A DNA stretch of 63,829 bases from Candidatus Ruania gallistercoris (GTDB lineage: Bacteria; Actinomycetota; Actinomycetes; Actinomycetales; Beutenbergiaceae), in contig DXBY01000059.1 in NCBI GenBank assembly GCA_019116305.1, forward strand, positions 1-63,829, written 5' to 3'. The position numbers and the translations under genes were made by a program. The notes beneath the pieces are model-generated. The model saw only the letters and a program-made list of their open reading frames with translations, was not told the origin of the DNA and made no database searches. Of this stretch, positions 18,541-26,092 are shown piece after piece. Every line of letters starts with the position of its first letter. Position 1 is the stretch's first letter.

Positions 18541-19179
18541 ATGGAGAAGTTCACCACGCACACCGGAATCGGGGTGCCGCTGCGCCGCGGCAACGTCGAC
18601 ACCGACCAGATCATCCCCGCCGTCTACCTCAAGCGGGTCACGCGTACCGGGTTCGAGGACGCCCTCTTCGCCGCCTGGCGCGGCGACCCGGAGTTCGTGC
18701 TCAACCAGGAGGCCTACTCTTCCGGATCGGTGCTGGTGGCCGGACCGGACTTCGGTACCGGCTCCTCCCGTGAGCATGCCGTCTGGGCGCTGAAGGACTA
18801 CGGCTTCAAGGCGGTGCTCGCCTCCCGGTTCGCGGACATCTTCCGCGGCAACTCCGGCAAGCAGGGCCTGGTCGCCGCGCAGCTCGCCCAGGAGGACATC
18901 GAGCTGATCTGGAAGGTGCTCGAGGCCGAGCCCGGCACTGAGGTCACGGTGGACCTGGAGCACCGGACGGTGACCTGCGCAGAGGTGGTCGCCCAGTTCC
19001 AGATCGACGACTACACCCGGTGGCGGCTGATGGAAGGGCTGGACGACATCGGCCTGACCCTCGGTCACGAGGACGACATCGTCGCCTATGAGTCCACCCG
19101 CTCCGACTGGCGGCCGAAGACGTTGCCGGCCAAGCACCTGCCCGCGACCGAGGTGACCCCCGCACGACCAGTCTCCTGA
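18541..19179 (+). CDS. leuD: 3-isopropylmalate dehydratase, small subunit
   Basis: 212 residues, typical length. Key blocks [32 protein letters not shown] and [14 protein letters not shown] are the LeuD substrate-recognition loops. It forms the swivel domain partner of LeuC. ATG 18541 is preceded by AAGGAAGAA. Same transcript as leuC by spacing. Confidence 0.98.
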   Translation: MEKFTTHTGIGVPLRRGNVDTDQIIPAVYLKRVTRTGFEDALFAAWRGDPEFVLNQEAYSSGSVLVAGPDFGTGSSREHAVWALKDYGFKAVLASRFADIFRGNSGKQGLVAAQLAQEDIELIWKVLEAEPGTEVTVDLEHRTVTCAEVVAQFQIDDYTRWRLMEGLDDIGLTLGHEDDIVAYESTRSDWRPKTLPAKHLPATEVTPARPVS

Positions 19180-19202
19180 GGCTCCTCCCACGACCTGCGC
19201 AG

Positions 19203-19254
19203 ATCCCGGAGTACCCTGGGGGACGCCCCACCCGGTCCGGGATGCCGAGTGGGG
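19203..19254 (+). promoter_or_regulatory. Two mutually exclusive hairpins in the leuD-murA spacer
   Basis: ATCCCGGA (19203-19210) can pair with TCCGGGAT (19236-19243), while CCCCAC (19226-19231) can pair with GTGGGG (19249-19254). The two stems interleave, so only one can form at a time. The second ends 22 nt before the murA ATG. This could be an attenuator or translation control; it may also be chance in GC-rich DNA. Confidence 0.3.
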
Positions 19255-19276
19255 GAAGCCTGGTGAGGATGTGGGT

Positions 19277-20590
19277 ATGAGTCAGTTGCGGGTCGATGGC
19301 GGTACGCCGCTCAGCGGCGAGATCACCGTACGCGGGGCGAAGAACTTCGTCTCCAAGGCGATGGTGGCGGCGCTGCTCGGTGAGGAACCGAGCGAGCTGC
19401 GCAACGTCCCGGAGATCCGCGATGTGAACGTGGTCGCCGGTCTGCTCAAGCTGCACGGTGTGCAGGTCTCGCGGGACGTGGCTGCCGGTGTGGTGCGCCT
19501 GGATCCGAGCAACGTGGAGCAGGCGCACAAGGCGGACATCGACACCCATGCCGGTGCCAGCCGGATCCCGATCCTGCTCTGCGGCCCGCTGCTGCACCGG
19601 CTCGGTGAGGCCTTCATCCCGGACCTGGGCGGGTGTCGGATCGGGGACCGGCCGATCGACTACCACCTGGAGATCCTGCGCCAGTTCGGCGCGCAGGTGG
19701 ACAAGCTGGACACCGGCATCCTGATCACCGCACCCCGCGGGCTGCGCGGTACCAAGGTGCATCTGCCCTACCCGAGCGTCGGCGCCACTGAACAGCTGTT
19801 GCTGACCGCGGTGCGCGCCGAAGGTGTCACCGAGCTCTCCGGTGCTGCGATCGAACCGGAGATCATGGACCTGATCGCCGTGCTGCAGCGGATGGGTTCG
19901 ATCATCTCCGTGGACACCGACCGGGTGATCCGGGTGGAGGGGGTGGACCGGCTCGGCGGCTACGTGCACACCGCGCTCGCCGACCGGATCGAGGCCGCGT
20001 CCTGGGCGGCGGCCGCACTGGCCACCCGCGGGGACGTATACGTGCGCGGTGCCCAGCAGCCGGACATGATGACCTTCCTGAACACCTACCGCAAGGTCGG
20101 CGGGAGCTTCGACATCGACGACGCGGGCATCCGGTTCCGCCACCCCGGCAGCGAGCTGCACTCGATCGTGCTGGAGACCGATGTGCACCCCGGGTTCATG
20201 ACCGACTGGCAGCAACCCCTGGTCGTTGCCCTCACCCAGGCCTCCGGGCTGTCCATCGTGCACGAGACGGTGTACGAGAACAGGTTCGGCTTCACCGACG
20301 CACTGCGGAAGATGGGCGCCACCATCCAGGTCTACCGAGAGTGCCTGGGCGGTCTGGAGTGCCGCTTCGGACAGCGCAACTTCTTCCACTCCGCGGTGAT
20401 CTCCGGCCCGACCCGGTTGCGTGCCGCCGATATCGAGGTGCCCGACCTGCGCGGCGGGTTCTCCCACCTGATCGCGGCCCTGGCCGCTGAGGGCACCTCG
20501 CAGGTGCGCGGGATCGAGCTGATCGACCGTGGCTACGAGAACTTCACCGGCAAGCTCGAGGCCCTCGGCGCGAAGATCCACCGGGACTGA
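19277..20590 (+). CDS. murA: UDP-N-acetylglucosamine 1-carboxyvinyltransferase
   Basis: 437 residues. It adds enolpyruvate from PEP to UDP-GlcNAc, the first committed step of peptidoglycan synthesis. The substrate-binding Lys22-Asn23 pair (RGAKNFVSKA) and a Cys at 120 in the catalytic loop (DLGGCRIGDRP) are present. Cys is the residue that fosfomycin alkylates; mycobacteria have Asp there. Other blocks are PSVGATEQLLLTA and DVHPGFMTDWQQPL. ATG 19277 is preferred over GTG 19271, with GGTGAGG upstream. The neighbourhood leuCD-murA is seen in related Micrococcales. Confidence 0.96.
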   Translation: MSQLRVDGGTPLSGEITVRGAKNFVSKAMVAALLGEEPSELRNVPEIRDVNVVAGLLKLHGVQVSRDVAAGVVRLDPSNVEQAHKADIDTHAGASRIPILLCGPLLHRLGEAFIPDLGGCRIGDRPIDYHLEILRQFGAQVDKLDTGILITAPRGLRGTKVHLPYPSVGATEQLLLTAVRAEGVTELSGAAIEPEIMDLIAVLQRMGSIISVDTDRVIRVEGVDRLGGYVHTALADRIEAASWAAAALATRGDVYVRGAQQPDMMTFLNTYRKVGGSFDIDDAGIRFRHPGSELHSIVLETDVHPGFMTDWQQPLVVALTQASGLSIVHETVYENRFGFTDALRKMGATIQVYRECLGGLECRFGQRNFFHSAVISGPTRLRAADIEVPDLRGGFSHLIAALAAEGTSQVRGIELIDRGYENFTGKLEALGAKIHRD

Positions 20591-20905
20591 CCCACCGCGG
20601 ACGGCGACGCAGCACTCCCGCGGTGAGCGCCGCCGTCGGGCTGGAACGACTGGCTCAGCCGAACCGGCGCAGCTCCGCTCCGTCCGGCTCCAGCCGGTTC
20701 ACCCCGCTCGGCCTGCCCAGTGACCTCAAGTCGCCAGACAGTTGCCAGGTGACTCCCAGCCAATCATCAGGAACGTGTCGCAGTCTGAGGGACATCGGGA
20801 CGACAACCCCGAGTCGGTCGTCGGGACAACGGCCGATCTCACTCCCCGGTATCCGTCTCCCACCGGGGAGCGGCGCGAGTGCTCACTCCCCGCACATCGC
20901 GCTCA
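20591..20905. other. Non-coding stretch with repeated perfect inverted repeats (possible structured RNA)
   Basis: No convincing gene. Perfect stems occur in series: CACCGCGG/CCGCGGTG (20593-20625), GAACCGGC/GCCGGTTC (20661-20700), GACGAC/GTCGTC (about 20799-20822) and CTCCCCGGT/ACCGGGGAG (20842-20870), followed directly by the terminator at 20906. It could be a small RNA, a long murA 3' leader, or a leader controlling the membrane gene at 21105. I do not recognise a known riboswitch. Confidence 0.4.
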
Positions 20906-20936
20906 GGGCGCCGGGCCTCATCGAGGCCCGGCGCCC
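20906..20936 (+). terminator. Strong intrinsic terminator
   Basis: GGGCGCCGGGCCTC and GAGGCCCGGCGCCC pair perfectly (14 bp) around the loop ATC, followed by TTCATCGTT. It lies 316 bp after murA and 168 bp before the next gene. Confidence 0.85.
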
Positions 20937-21104
20937 TTCATCGTTGCCATGGTCCGGGTGGGGTGACGTTTGTCATTGCCGGGCCATGACGTAGTGGTGT
21001 GGACCGATGAGATGTGGCACTGCCACCGCAGGCTCGGGTCGGGAATCGTGGCAGGCACGAAGCACCTCCCGCTTCGACCCCCACATCTCCAGGAGGCCCT
21101 GCGC

Positions 21105-21623
21105 ATGCTCTTTGACTTCGTCACCGACCTCTTTGTCAATCTGACCCAGTTCGTGCTCGGTCTGGAGTCGTGGCAGCAGATCGCCGCCCTGGTGCTGGTG
21201 GGGGCGGTCCCGTTCATCGAGTCCTACCTGGGTAGCTTCCTGGGCGTGCTGGTCGGGATAGAGCCGATGATCGCCGTTCCCGCGGCAGTCGTGGGGAATG
21301 TACTGTGCACCTTCCTGCTGATCGCGACCAGCAGCCGGGTGCGCACGGCAGCCACCCGCAGCAGCCGGCCCGGGAGCACAGGCGAACCGGCCGCGCAGCC
21401 CACCGGACGCCGGCAGAAGGTCGCGAAGTACCTGGACCGGTTCGGTGTCCCCGGTGTCGCCCTGCTCGGGCCGATCGTGGTGGCGAGCCAGATCACCGCA
21501 CCCACCCTGGTGGCACTTGGGGCGACCACCCGCAGCGTGTACCTGTGGATGGGGCTCTCGATCATCCTCTGGGGTGTGGCGTTCGGGTTCTTCGGCACCA
21601 CGATCGCCGGCTGGCTGCAGTGA
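21105..21623 (+). CDS. Small multi-pass membrane protein (Sm_multidrug_ex-like)
   Basis: 172 residues with about four or five membrane helices. The block VGAVPFIESYLGSFLGVLVGI resembles the 'small multidrug export' family (PF06695), for which export function is a label rather than a proven role. A cytoplasmic basic loop (about residues 80-110, RSSRPGSTGEPAAQPTGRRQ) splits the helices, and the end GFFGTTIAGW is hydrophobic. ATG 21105 was chosen for its AGGAGG at 9 nt; 45 upstream in-frame codons look non-coding. The two-component pair starts 74 bp later in the same direction. Confidence 0.75.
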   Translation: MLFDFVTDLFVNLTQFVLGLESWQQIAALVLVGAVPFIESYLGSFLGVLVGIEPMIAVPAAVVGNVLCTFLLIATSSRVRTAATRSSRPGSTGEPAAQPTGRRQKVAKYLDRFGVPGVALLGPIVVASQITAPTLVALGATTRSVYLWMGLSIILWGVAFGFFGTTIAGWLQ

Positions 21624-21697
21624 CCGACCCGTCGAGAATGCGGCGACCGGTGCGCTACCGCACTCCGGTCCGCAGCGTGGCCCGGTAGCGTGAGCGG

Positions 21698-22915
21698 GTG
21701 AGCAGCGACCCCGCGACCGGACTGCGGACCTGGGTGGGCAGTACCGATCCGGAGCGGTTCGAGGCGTACCACCGCTGGTCCCTGCACCTGTTGCTGGCGG
21801 CCGGGCCGGTGGTGCAGGGATTCCTGGCGATCACCGTGGCCGCACCCGGCACCACCGGTGCGGTGATCAGGTGGGGCTACCTCCTGGTCAGCCTCGTCCA
21901 GCTGGTCAGCACCGAGGTGCTGTTCGCCCGTGGCCTGGATGTCTACCTCGGCCGTCAGCGGTGGCGCAGGGCGCACCTCGGCCTGCCGATCGCCAGCACC
22001 GGGGTCCTGGGGCTGCTCGGCTTCGGGTACCTCCAGCTCGCCCCGGAGGCCGCGGCCGCGGCAGTGACCCTGCCGGCGGCAACGGCGCTGGTCGCCCTCA
22101 GCCCGGTACTGACCATCCGGGTGCTGCTGCTCGGTGTCGGCGGCGTGCTGCTGCTGGGCCTGGCCACGTACGCAGTGCCGGCGGCCGAGGTCGAGCTCGA
22201 CGGCGGGCGTGCCGTCACGGTCGCCGTGATGCTGGTCGCCGTCGCGGCCTCCTTCCGGGTCTCGGTCTGGATGCTCGGGGTGGTGTGGGAGCAGGAGCGG
22301 CGCCGTGAGGTCGACGCACGGCTCGCTGTGGTCGAGGAGCGGCTCCGCTTCTCCCGGGACCTGCACGACATCTTCGGGCGCACACTGGCCACAGTGGCGG
22401 TGCGCAGCGAGCTCGCCGCCGAGCTGGCCCGGCGGGGGGAGCCGCGAGGGGCGGAGACGATGCTCGAGGTCCGGCAGCTCGCCCAGGATGCGCTCAAGGA
22501 GGTCCGCGCCGTGGTCGAGGGGTACCGGCGAGTGGACCTGGACACGGAGCTGCTCGGCGCGCAGGACATCCTGCGGTCTGCGGGGGTGCGGACCACGGTG
22601 CACGGTCCGGACCAGGAGGTGCCGGCGCCTGCTGCGGAGGCGCTGGGCTGGGTGGTCCGCGAGGCGGTGACCAATGTGGTGCGGCACTCCGATGCCCGCA
22701 GCTGCGACATCACCGTGACGCTCACCACAGACCAGGTCGGGGTCCAGGTGGACAACGACGGCGTGCGCTCCAGTGGCCCAGCCAGCTCGGCTGGCTCCGG
22801 TCTACTCGGGGTCGCCGAGCGGCTGGCCGCCCTCGGGGGCACGCTGCACAGCAAGTCCGAGGACGGGCAGTTCCGGGTGACAGCGACAATTCCGCGAGAG
22901 GCAGGCAGCAGGTGA
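21698..22915 (+). CDS. Histidine kinase (HisKA_3, NarL/DesK class)
   Basis: 405 residues. About six membrane helices (residues 25-190) form the sensor part without a large outside domain. A HisKA_3 dimerisation region follows, with phospho-acceptor His223 in RFSRDLHDIFGRTL. The HATPase domain contains the N box WVVREAVTNVVRHS and the G box GSGLLGVAERLAALGG. It should sense an envelope or membrane signal and phosphorylate the partner regulator, whose GTG start overlaps its stop by 4 bp. GTG start at 21698. The signal cannot be inferred. Confidence 0.92.
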   Translation: MSSDPATGLRTWVGSTDPERFEAYHRWSLHLLLAAGPVVQGFLAITVAAPGTTGAVIRWGYLLVSLVQLVSTEVLFARGLDVYLGRQRWRRAHLGLPIASTGVLGLLGFGYLQLAPEAAAAAVTLPAATALVALSPVLTIRVLLLGVGGVLLLGLATYAVPAAEVELDGGRAVTVAVMLVAVAASFRVSVWMLGVVWEQERRREVDARLAVVEERLRFSRDLHDIFGRTLATVAVRSELAAELARRGEPRGAETMLEVRQLAQDALKEVRAVVEGYRRVDLDTELLGAQDILRSAGVRTTVHGPDQEVPAPAAEALGWVVREAVTNVVRHSDARSCDITVTLTTDQVGVQVDNDGVRSSGPASSAGSGLLGVAERLAALGGTLHSKSEDGQFRVTATIPREAGSR

Positions 22916-23520
22916 GCATCCAAATCGTCCTGGCCGACGACGAAGGGCTGATCCGGGACGCGGTCGCGACGCTGCTCGGGCTGGAAGAGGATCTGGAGGT
23001 AGTGGCGCAGGCCGGGACCGGACCGGAAGCGCTGGCGCTGGTGCGCACCCACCGGCCCGATGTGGCCATCCTCGACCTCCAGATGCCCGGACTGGACGGT
23101 ATCGAGGTGGCCCAGCAGATCATCCTCGACGGCGGAGGGTGTGCGTGTGTGATCGTCACCAGCCACGGCCGCCCGGGGTACCTGAAACGCGCCCTGGAGG
23201 TGGGGGTTGCCGGGTTCCTGGGCAAGACCGCCTCGGCCAAGGTGCTCGCCGATACGGTGCGGCACGTGGTCAGCGGTGGCCGCTACGTGGACCCGGAGCT
23301 GGCCGCGGAGGCGATCTCTGCCGGGGCGAGCCCGCTGACCCCCCGTGAGGCGGATGTGCTCGAGCTGGCGGCGGACGGTGCACCGGTGGAGGAGATCGCG
23401 CAGCGGGCGCGGCTCTCGCCGGGCACGGTGCGCAACTACCTGTCCTCAGCGGCGGGCAAGCTGCACGCCACCAACCGGCACGAAGCCGCGCGCACCGCCC
23501 GTGCTCGCGGGTGGATCTGA
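22912..23520 (+). CDS. NarL/FixJ-family response regulator (DesR-like)
   Basis: 202 residues. Receiver domain with the acidic pair ADD at 8-10, phospho-acceptor Asp55 in AILDLQMPGLDG and conserved Lys in GFLGKTA. LuxR-type helix-turn-helix at about 140-200 (LTPREADVLELAADGAPVEE). It is the output of the kinase just upstream, to which it is translationally coupled. Start GTG 22912 (overlap). The short linker and AEAISAGASPLTPRE block resemble DesR of Bacillus, which governs membrane fluidity; this is only a resemblance. Confidence 0.93.
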   Translation: MSIQIVLADDEGLIRDAVATLLGLEEDLEVVAQAGTGPEALALVRTHRPDVAILDLQMPGLDGIEVAQQIILDGGGCACVIVTSHGRPGYLKRALEVGVAGFLGKTASAKVLADTVRHVVSGGRYVDPELAAEAISAGASPLTPREADVLELAADGAPVEEIAQRARLSPGTVRNYLSSAAGKLHATNRHEAARTARARGWI

Positions 23521-23635
23521 ACCCGCGCCTGACCTGATCAGGTCCGCACCCTCGCACCTGGTGCCAAATCGGCCGCGGTGGAGTACAACTGGGGAGTCCG
23601 ATGTGATGTGGATCTCATAGAGGAGGTGCAGGGCG

Positions 23636-24577
23636 ATGGCGGATGACTCGATCACACCGATCCTCGCCAACAACCGCAGGTTGAAGATCTATCAAGGCCT
23701 GTGGGGCGAGTGCCTGGCCGAGTTCCTCGGCACTGCAGTTCTGGTGTTGTTCGGGTGTGGCTCGGTGGCGATGGCCGTGGCGGCCCTCCCCGGCACCGAC
23801 CGCACCCAGGACGCCACCACATTCTTCCTGGGGGCCGGTGACTGGTTGCTGATCACCTGGGGCTGGGCGATGGCCGTGGTCTTCGGCGTGTACGTGGCCG
23901 GGGGCGTCACCGGAGCGCACATCAACCCGGCGGTGACGTTGGCGTTCGCCATCCGGCGCAAGTTTGCCGTCAAGAAGGTGGTGCCCTACTGGATCGCTCA
24001 GGTGGCCGGCGGCTTCGTCGGTGCAGCGATCATCCTGGCCGTGTACAAGGACGCGATCAACGCCTTCGACGCCCAGATGGAGACCTTCGGCGATACCGGC
24101 CATACGATCCCCACCTTCTCGATCTTCGCCACCTTCCCCGGCCCGTACTTCGAGGGTGGGATGTGGGGGCCGTTGTTGGACCAGATCGTCGGTACCGCGC
24201 TGCTGCTGCTGGCCATCGCCGCCGTGGTGGACATGCGCAACACCGCGGTGCGGGCGAACCTCGGGCCGCTGATCATCGGCTTCTCGGTGGCCGCGATCGG
24301 GATGTCCTTCGGAGCGAACGCCGGATATGCGATCAACCCGGCTCGTGATCTCGGCCCGCGGCTGCTCGCCTGGGCCGGTGGTTGGGGTGAGCTGGCGATG
24401 CCCGGCAACGGGGACTGGTTCAGCGGCTATTTCTGGGTGCCCATCGTCGGACCGTTGATCGGGGGAGTGATCGGCATCCTGGTCTACGACCTGTTCATCG
24501 GTGACGTCCTGCATGCGCGGGCGCTCGCGGCTGAGCAGGCCGAGACGGGCCGGGCCACCCCGCAGGACGAGGAGTGA
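23636..24577 (+). CDS. Aquaglyceroporin (MIP family, GlpF type)
   Basis: 313 residues. The two NPA boxes are GAHINPAVTLAFA and GYAINPARDLGPR; the Asp directly after the second NPAR marks the glycerol-conducting branch. Six membrane helices plus two half helices are visible, and the length exceeds that of water-only channels because of the loop QMETFGDTGHTIPTFSIF. It lets glycerol or similar polyols cross the cytoplasmic membrane. No glpK or glpD is adjacent. ATG 23636 has GAGGAGGTG upstream. Convergent with the PLP enzyme gene. Confidence 0.93.
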   Translation: MADDSITPILANNRRLKIYQGLWGECLAEFLGTAVLVLFGCGSVAMAVAALPGTDRTQDATTFFLGAGDWLLITWGWAMAVVFGVYVAGGVTGAHINPAVTLAFAIRRKFAVKKVVPYWIAQVAGGFVGAAIILAVYKDAINAFDAQMETFGDTGHTIPTFSIFATFPGPYFEGGMWGPLLDQIVGTALLLLAIAAVVDMRNTAVRANLGPLIIGFSVAAIGMSFGANAGYAINPARDLGPRLLAWAGGWGELAMPGNGDWFSGYFWVPIVGPLIGGVIGILVYDLFIGDVLHARALAAEQAETGRATPQDEE

Positions 24578-24624
24578 ACGGCCGCGCCTGAACGGCGCAG
24601 ACCGCCAGACGGCGCATCGTCAGC

Positions 24625-24673
24625 GCACCGTGCACCGTGCACCGTGCACCGTCTGGCGTCTGGCGTCTGCCGT
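24625..24673. repeat. Two back-to-back 7-bp tandem repeat arrays
   Basis: Four exact copies of GCACCGT (24625-24652) are followed directly by CTGGCGT twice and CTGCCGT once (24653-24673). They lie in the 150-bp gap between two convergent genes. CGCCAGACG just upstream (about 24603) can pair with CGTCTGGCG in the second array, so a terminator role is possible. Confidence 0.8.
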
Positions 24674-24727
24674 CAGGAGTCAGGTATGACCACGACCGTC
24701 GTGACGTTCCCCCGGGGGGCGAGCCGG

Positions 24728-25903
24728 CTACTGCGCCACCTGGCGCAGGGCCTGGTCGAGGTCGGCGATCAGGTCCTCCACGTCCTCGATACCCACCGAC
24801 AGCCGGAGCAGGTCCTCCGGGATCGTGCTGGCCTCATCCGGGATCCGGCGCCGGCGCTCCAGCAGGGACTCCACTCCGCCCAGGCTGGTGGCCGGGGTCC
24901 ACAGCTGTACCCGGCGGGTGAGTTCGTCGGCAGCGGCCCGGCCGCCGCGCGGCCGGACGGTGAGAACCGAGCCGAAGCCGTTCATCTGGACGGCGGCCCG
25001 CTCGTGCTGCGGGTGGTCCGCCAGGCCGGGGTAGCGCACCTGGAGCACACCCGGGTGGTGCTGCAGGTGCTCGGCGATCTGTTGGGCGTTCTGCTCCGAA
25101 CGCTGCACCCGCAGGGCGAGGGTGCGCACCCCGCGCAGCGCCAACCAGGCATCCCACGGGCTGGGCACCGCACCGCCGACGCTGCGCCGATCGTGCAGCC
25201 GGTCGTGCAGCTCCGGGTCGTCGGTCAGCGCCGCGCCGAGCAGCACGTCGGAGTGCCCGGCCAGATACTTGGTGACCGAGTGCACCACCACATCGGCGCC
25301 GGTGGCCAGCGGCTGCTGACCGAGCGGGGTGGCGAACGTGTTGTCCACCACCACGCGGGCACCCACCTCCCGGGCGGCGCTGGTCAGCGCGGGCAGATCG
25401 GCGATCTCGAGCATCGGGTTGGTCGGTGACTCCAGCCAGAGCACCGGCCGTGCGGCTCCGGCGCCGGTGCGGTGCAGCGCGGCTACTACGGCAGCGGTGT
25501 CGGCGACGTCGATCATGTGCACCCGGACCCCAGAGCGCTCCTGCAGCTCGCGGGCCGCGAGCGCGCAAGCGTGATAGGCGTGCCGCGGAAGGAAGAGATC
25601 GCCACCGGGGGGCACCAGGTCCAGCACGGCGGTGATCGCCGCCATCCCCGAACTGAACACCAACCCCGGCAGCCGGGCACCCTCCAGCGCGGCGAGCGTC
25701 TCCTCCAGCGGCAGCCAGGTGGGGTTGCCGTGCCGACTGTAGACGAACTCCTCAGCCCCGGTGGTTCCGGTGGAGTGGTAGGTCGAGGAGAGCACGATCG
25801 GCGGGTTCACCGGCTCCTGGTCGGTTCGTGCCGGTCGCCCGGCAGCCACGGCGAGGGTGGCCGGTCGAGTGCTGGGGATCCGGTGGCCGAGTGGGTCGCT
25901 CAC
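24728..25903 (-). CDS. PLP-dependent transsulfuration enzyme (cystathionine gamma-synthase/lyase type)
   Basis: 391 residues. Cys/Met-metabolism PLP fold with VYSRHGNPTWLPLEETLAALE, SSGMAAI (PLP phosphate site), WLESPTNPMLEIAD, VVDNTFATP and the Schiff-base Lys212 in HSVTKYLAGHSD. Members form or cleave cystathionine, or act on methionine or homocysteine; the exact reaction cannot be fixed by eye. GTG 25903 gives a normal N-terminus, and a TTACGCT box 6 to 12 nt upstream suggests a leaderless mRNA. Divergent from ddl; the shared 189-bp region contains a 14-bp direct repeat. Confidence 0.9.
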   Translation of the reverse strand: MSDPLGHRIPSTRPATLAVAAGRPARTDQEPVNPPIVLSSTYHSTGTTGAEEFVYSRHGNPTWLPLEETLAALEGARLPGLVFSSGMAAITAVLDLVPPGGDLFLPRHAYHACALAARELQERSGVRVHMIDVADTAAVVAALHRTGAGAARPVLWLESPTNPMLEIADLPALTSAAREVGARVVVDNTFATPLGQQPLATGADVVVHSVTKYLAGHSDVLLGAALTDDPELHDRLHDRRSVGGAVPSPWDAWLALRGVRTLALRVQRSEQNAQQIAEHLQHHPGVLQVRYPGLADHPQHERAAVQMNGFGSVLTVRPRGGRAAADELTRRVQLWTPATSLGGVESLLERRRRIPDEASTIPEDLLRLSVGIEDVEDLIADLDQALRQVAQ

Positions 25904-25951
25904 AGCGTCAGCGTAACCAGCGCGGGCGGGTTCCACTGCCGGCACCAGTGC

Positions 25952-26037
25952 CGTCTCAGCACCGGAGCGAACGCCGCCTGCACACCCACGCGGGTCTGCG
26001 CGTCGGCACTGTGTGCCCGGCGTCGTCTCAGCACCGG
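25952..26037. repeat. 14-bp direct repeat in the transsulfuration gene/ddl promoter region
   Basis: CGTCTCAGCACCGG occurs identically at 25952-25965 and 26024-26037 (72 bp apart) between two divergent genes. Flanks differ. It may be a regulator binding site for either gene. Confidence 0.6.
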
Positions 26038-26092
26038 CACTCCGTACCGGGTCCACCCATCCAGACCTGCCAGGCAGGTAGGCTCAGTCGAG

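Noticed and set aside
20591-20936. A known riboswitch (c-di-AMP, fluoride or guanidine class)
   Set aside because: I could not match the conserved core of any class I know; only generic hairpins are supported.
24625-24673. CRISPR-like array
   Set aside because: Units are 7 bp and contiguous without spacers; no cas genes.
24728-25429. Rightward open frame opposite the PLP enzyme
   Set aside because: The minus strand contains every motif of the transsulfuration family; the other is a shadow.
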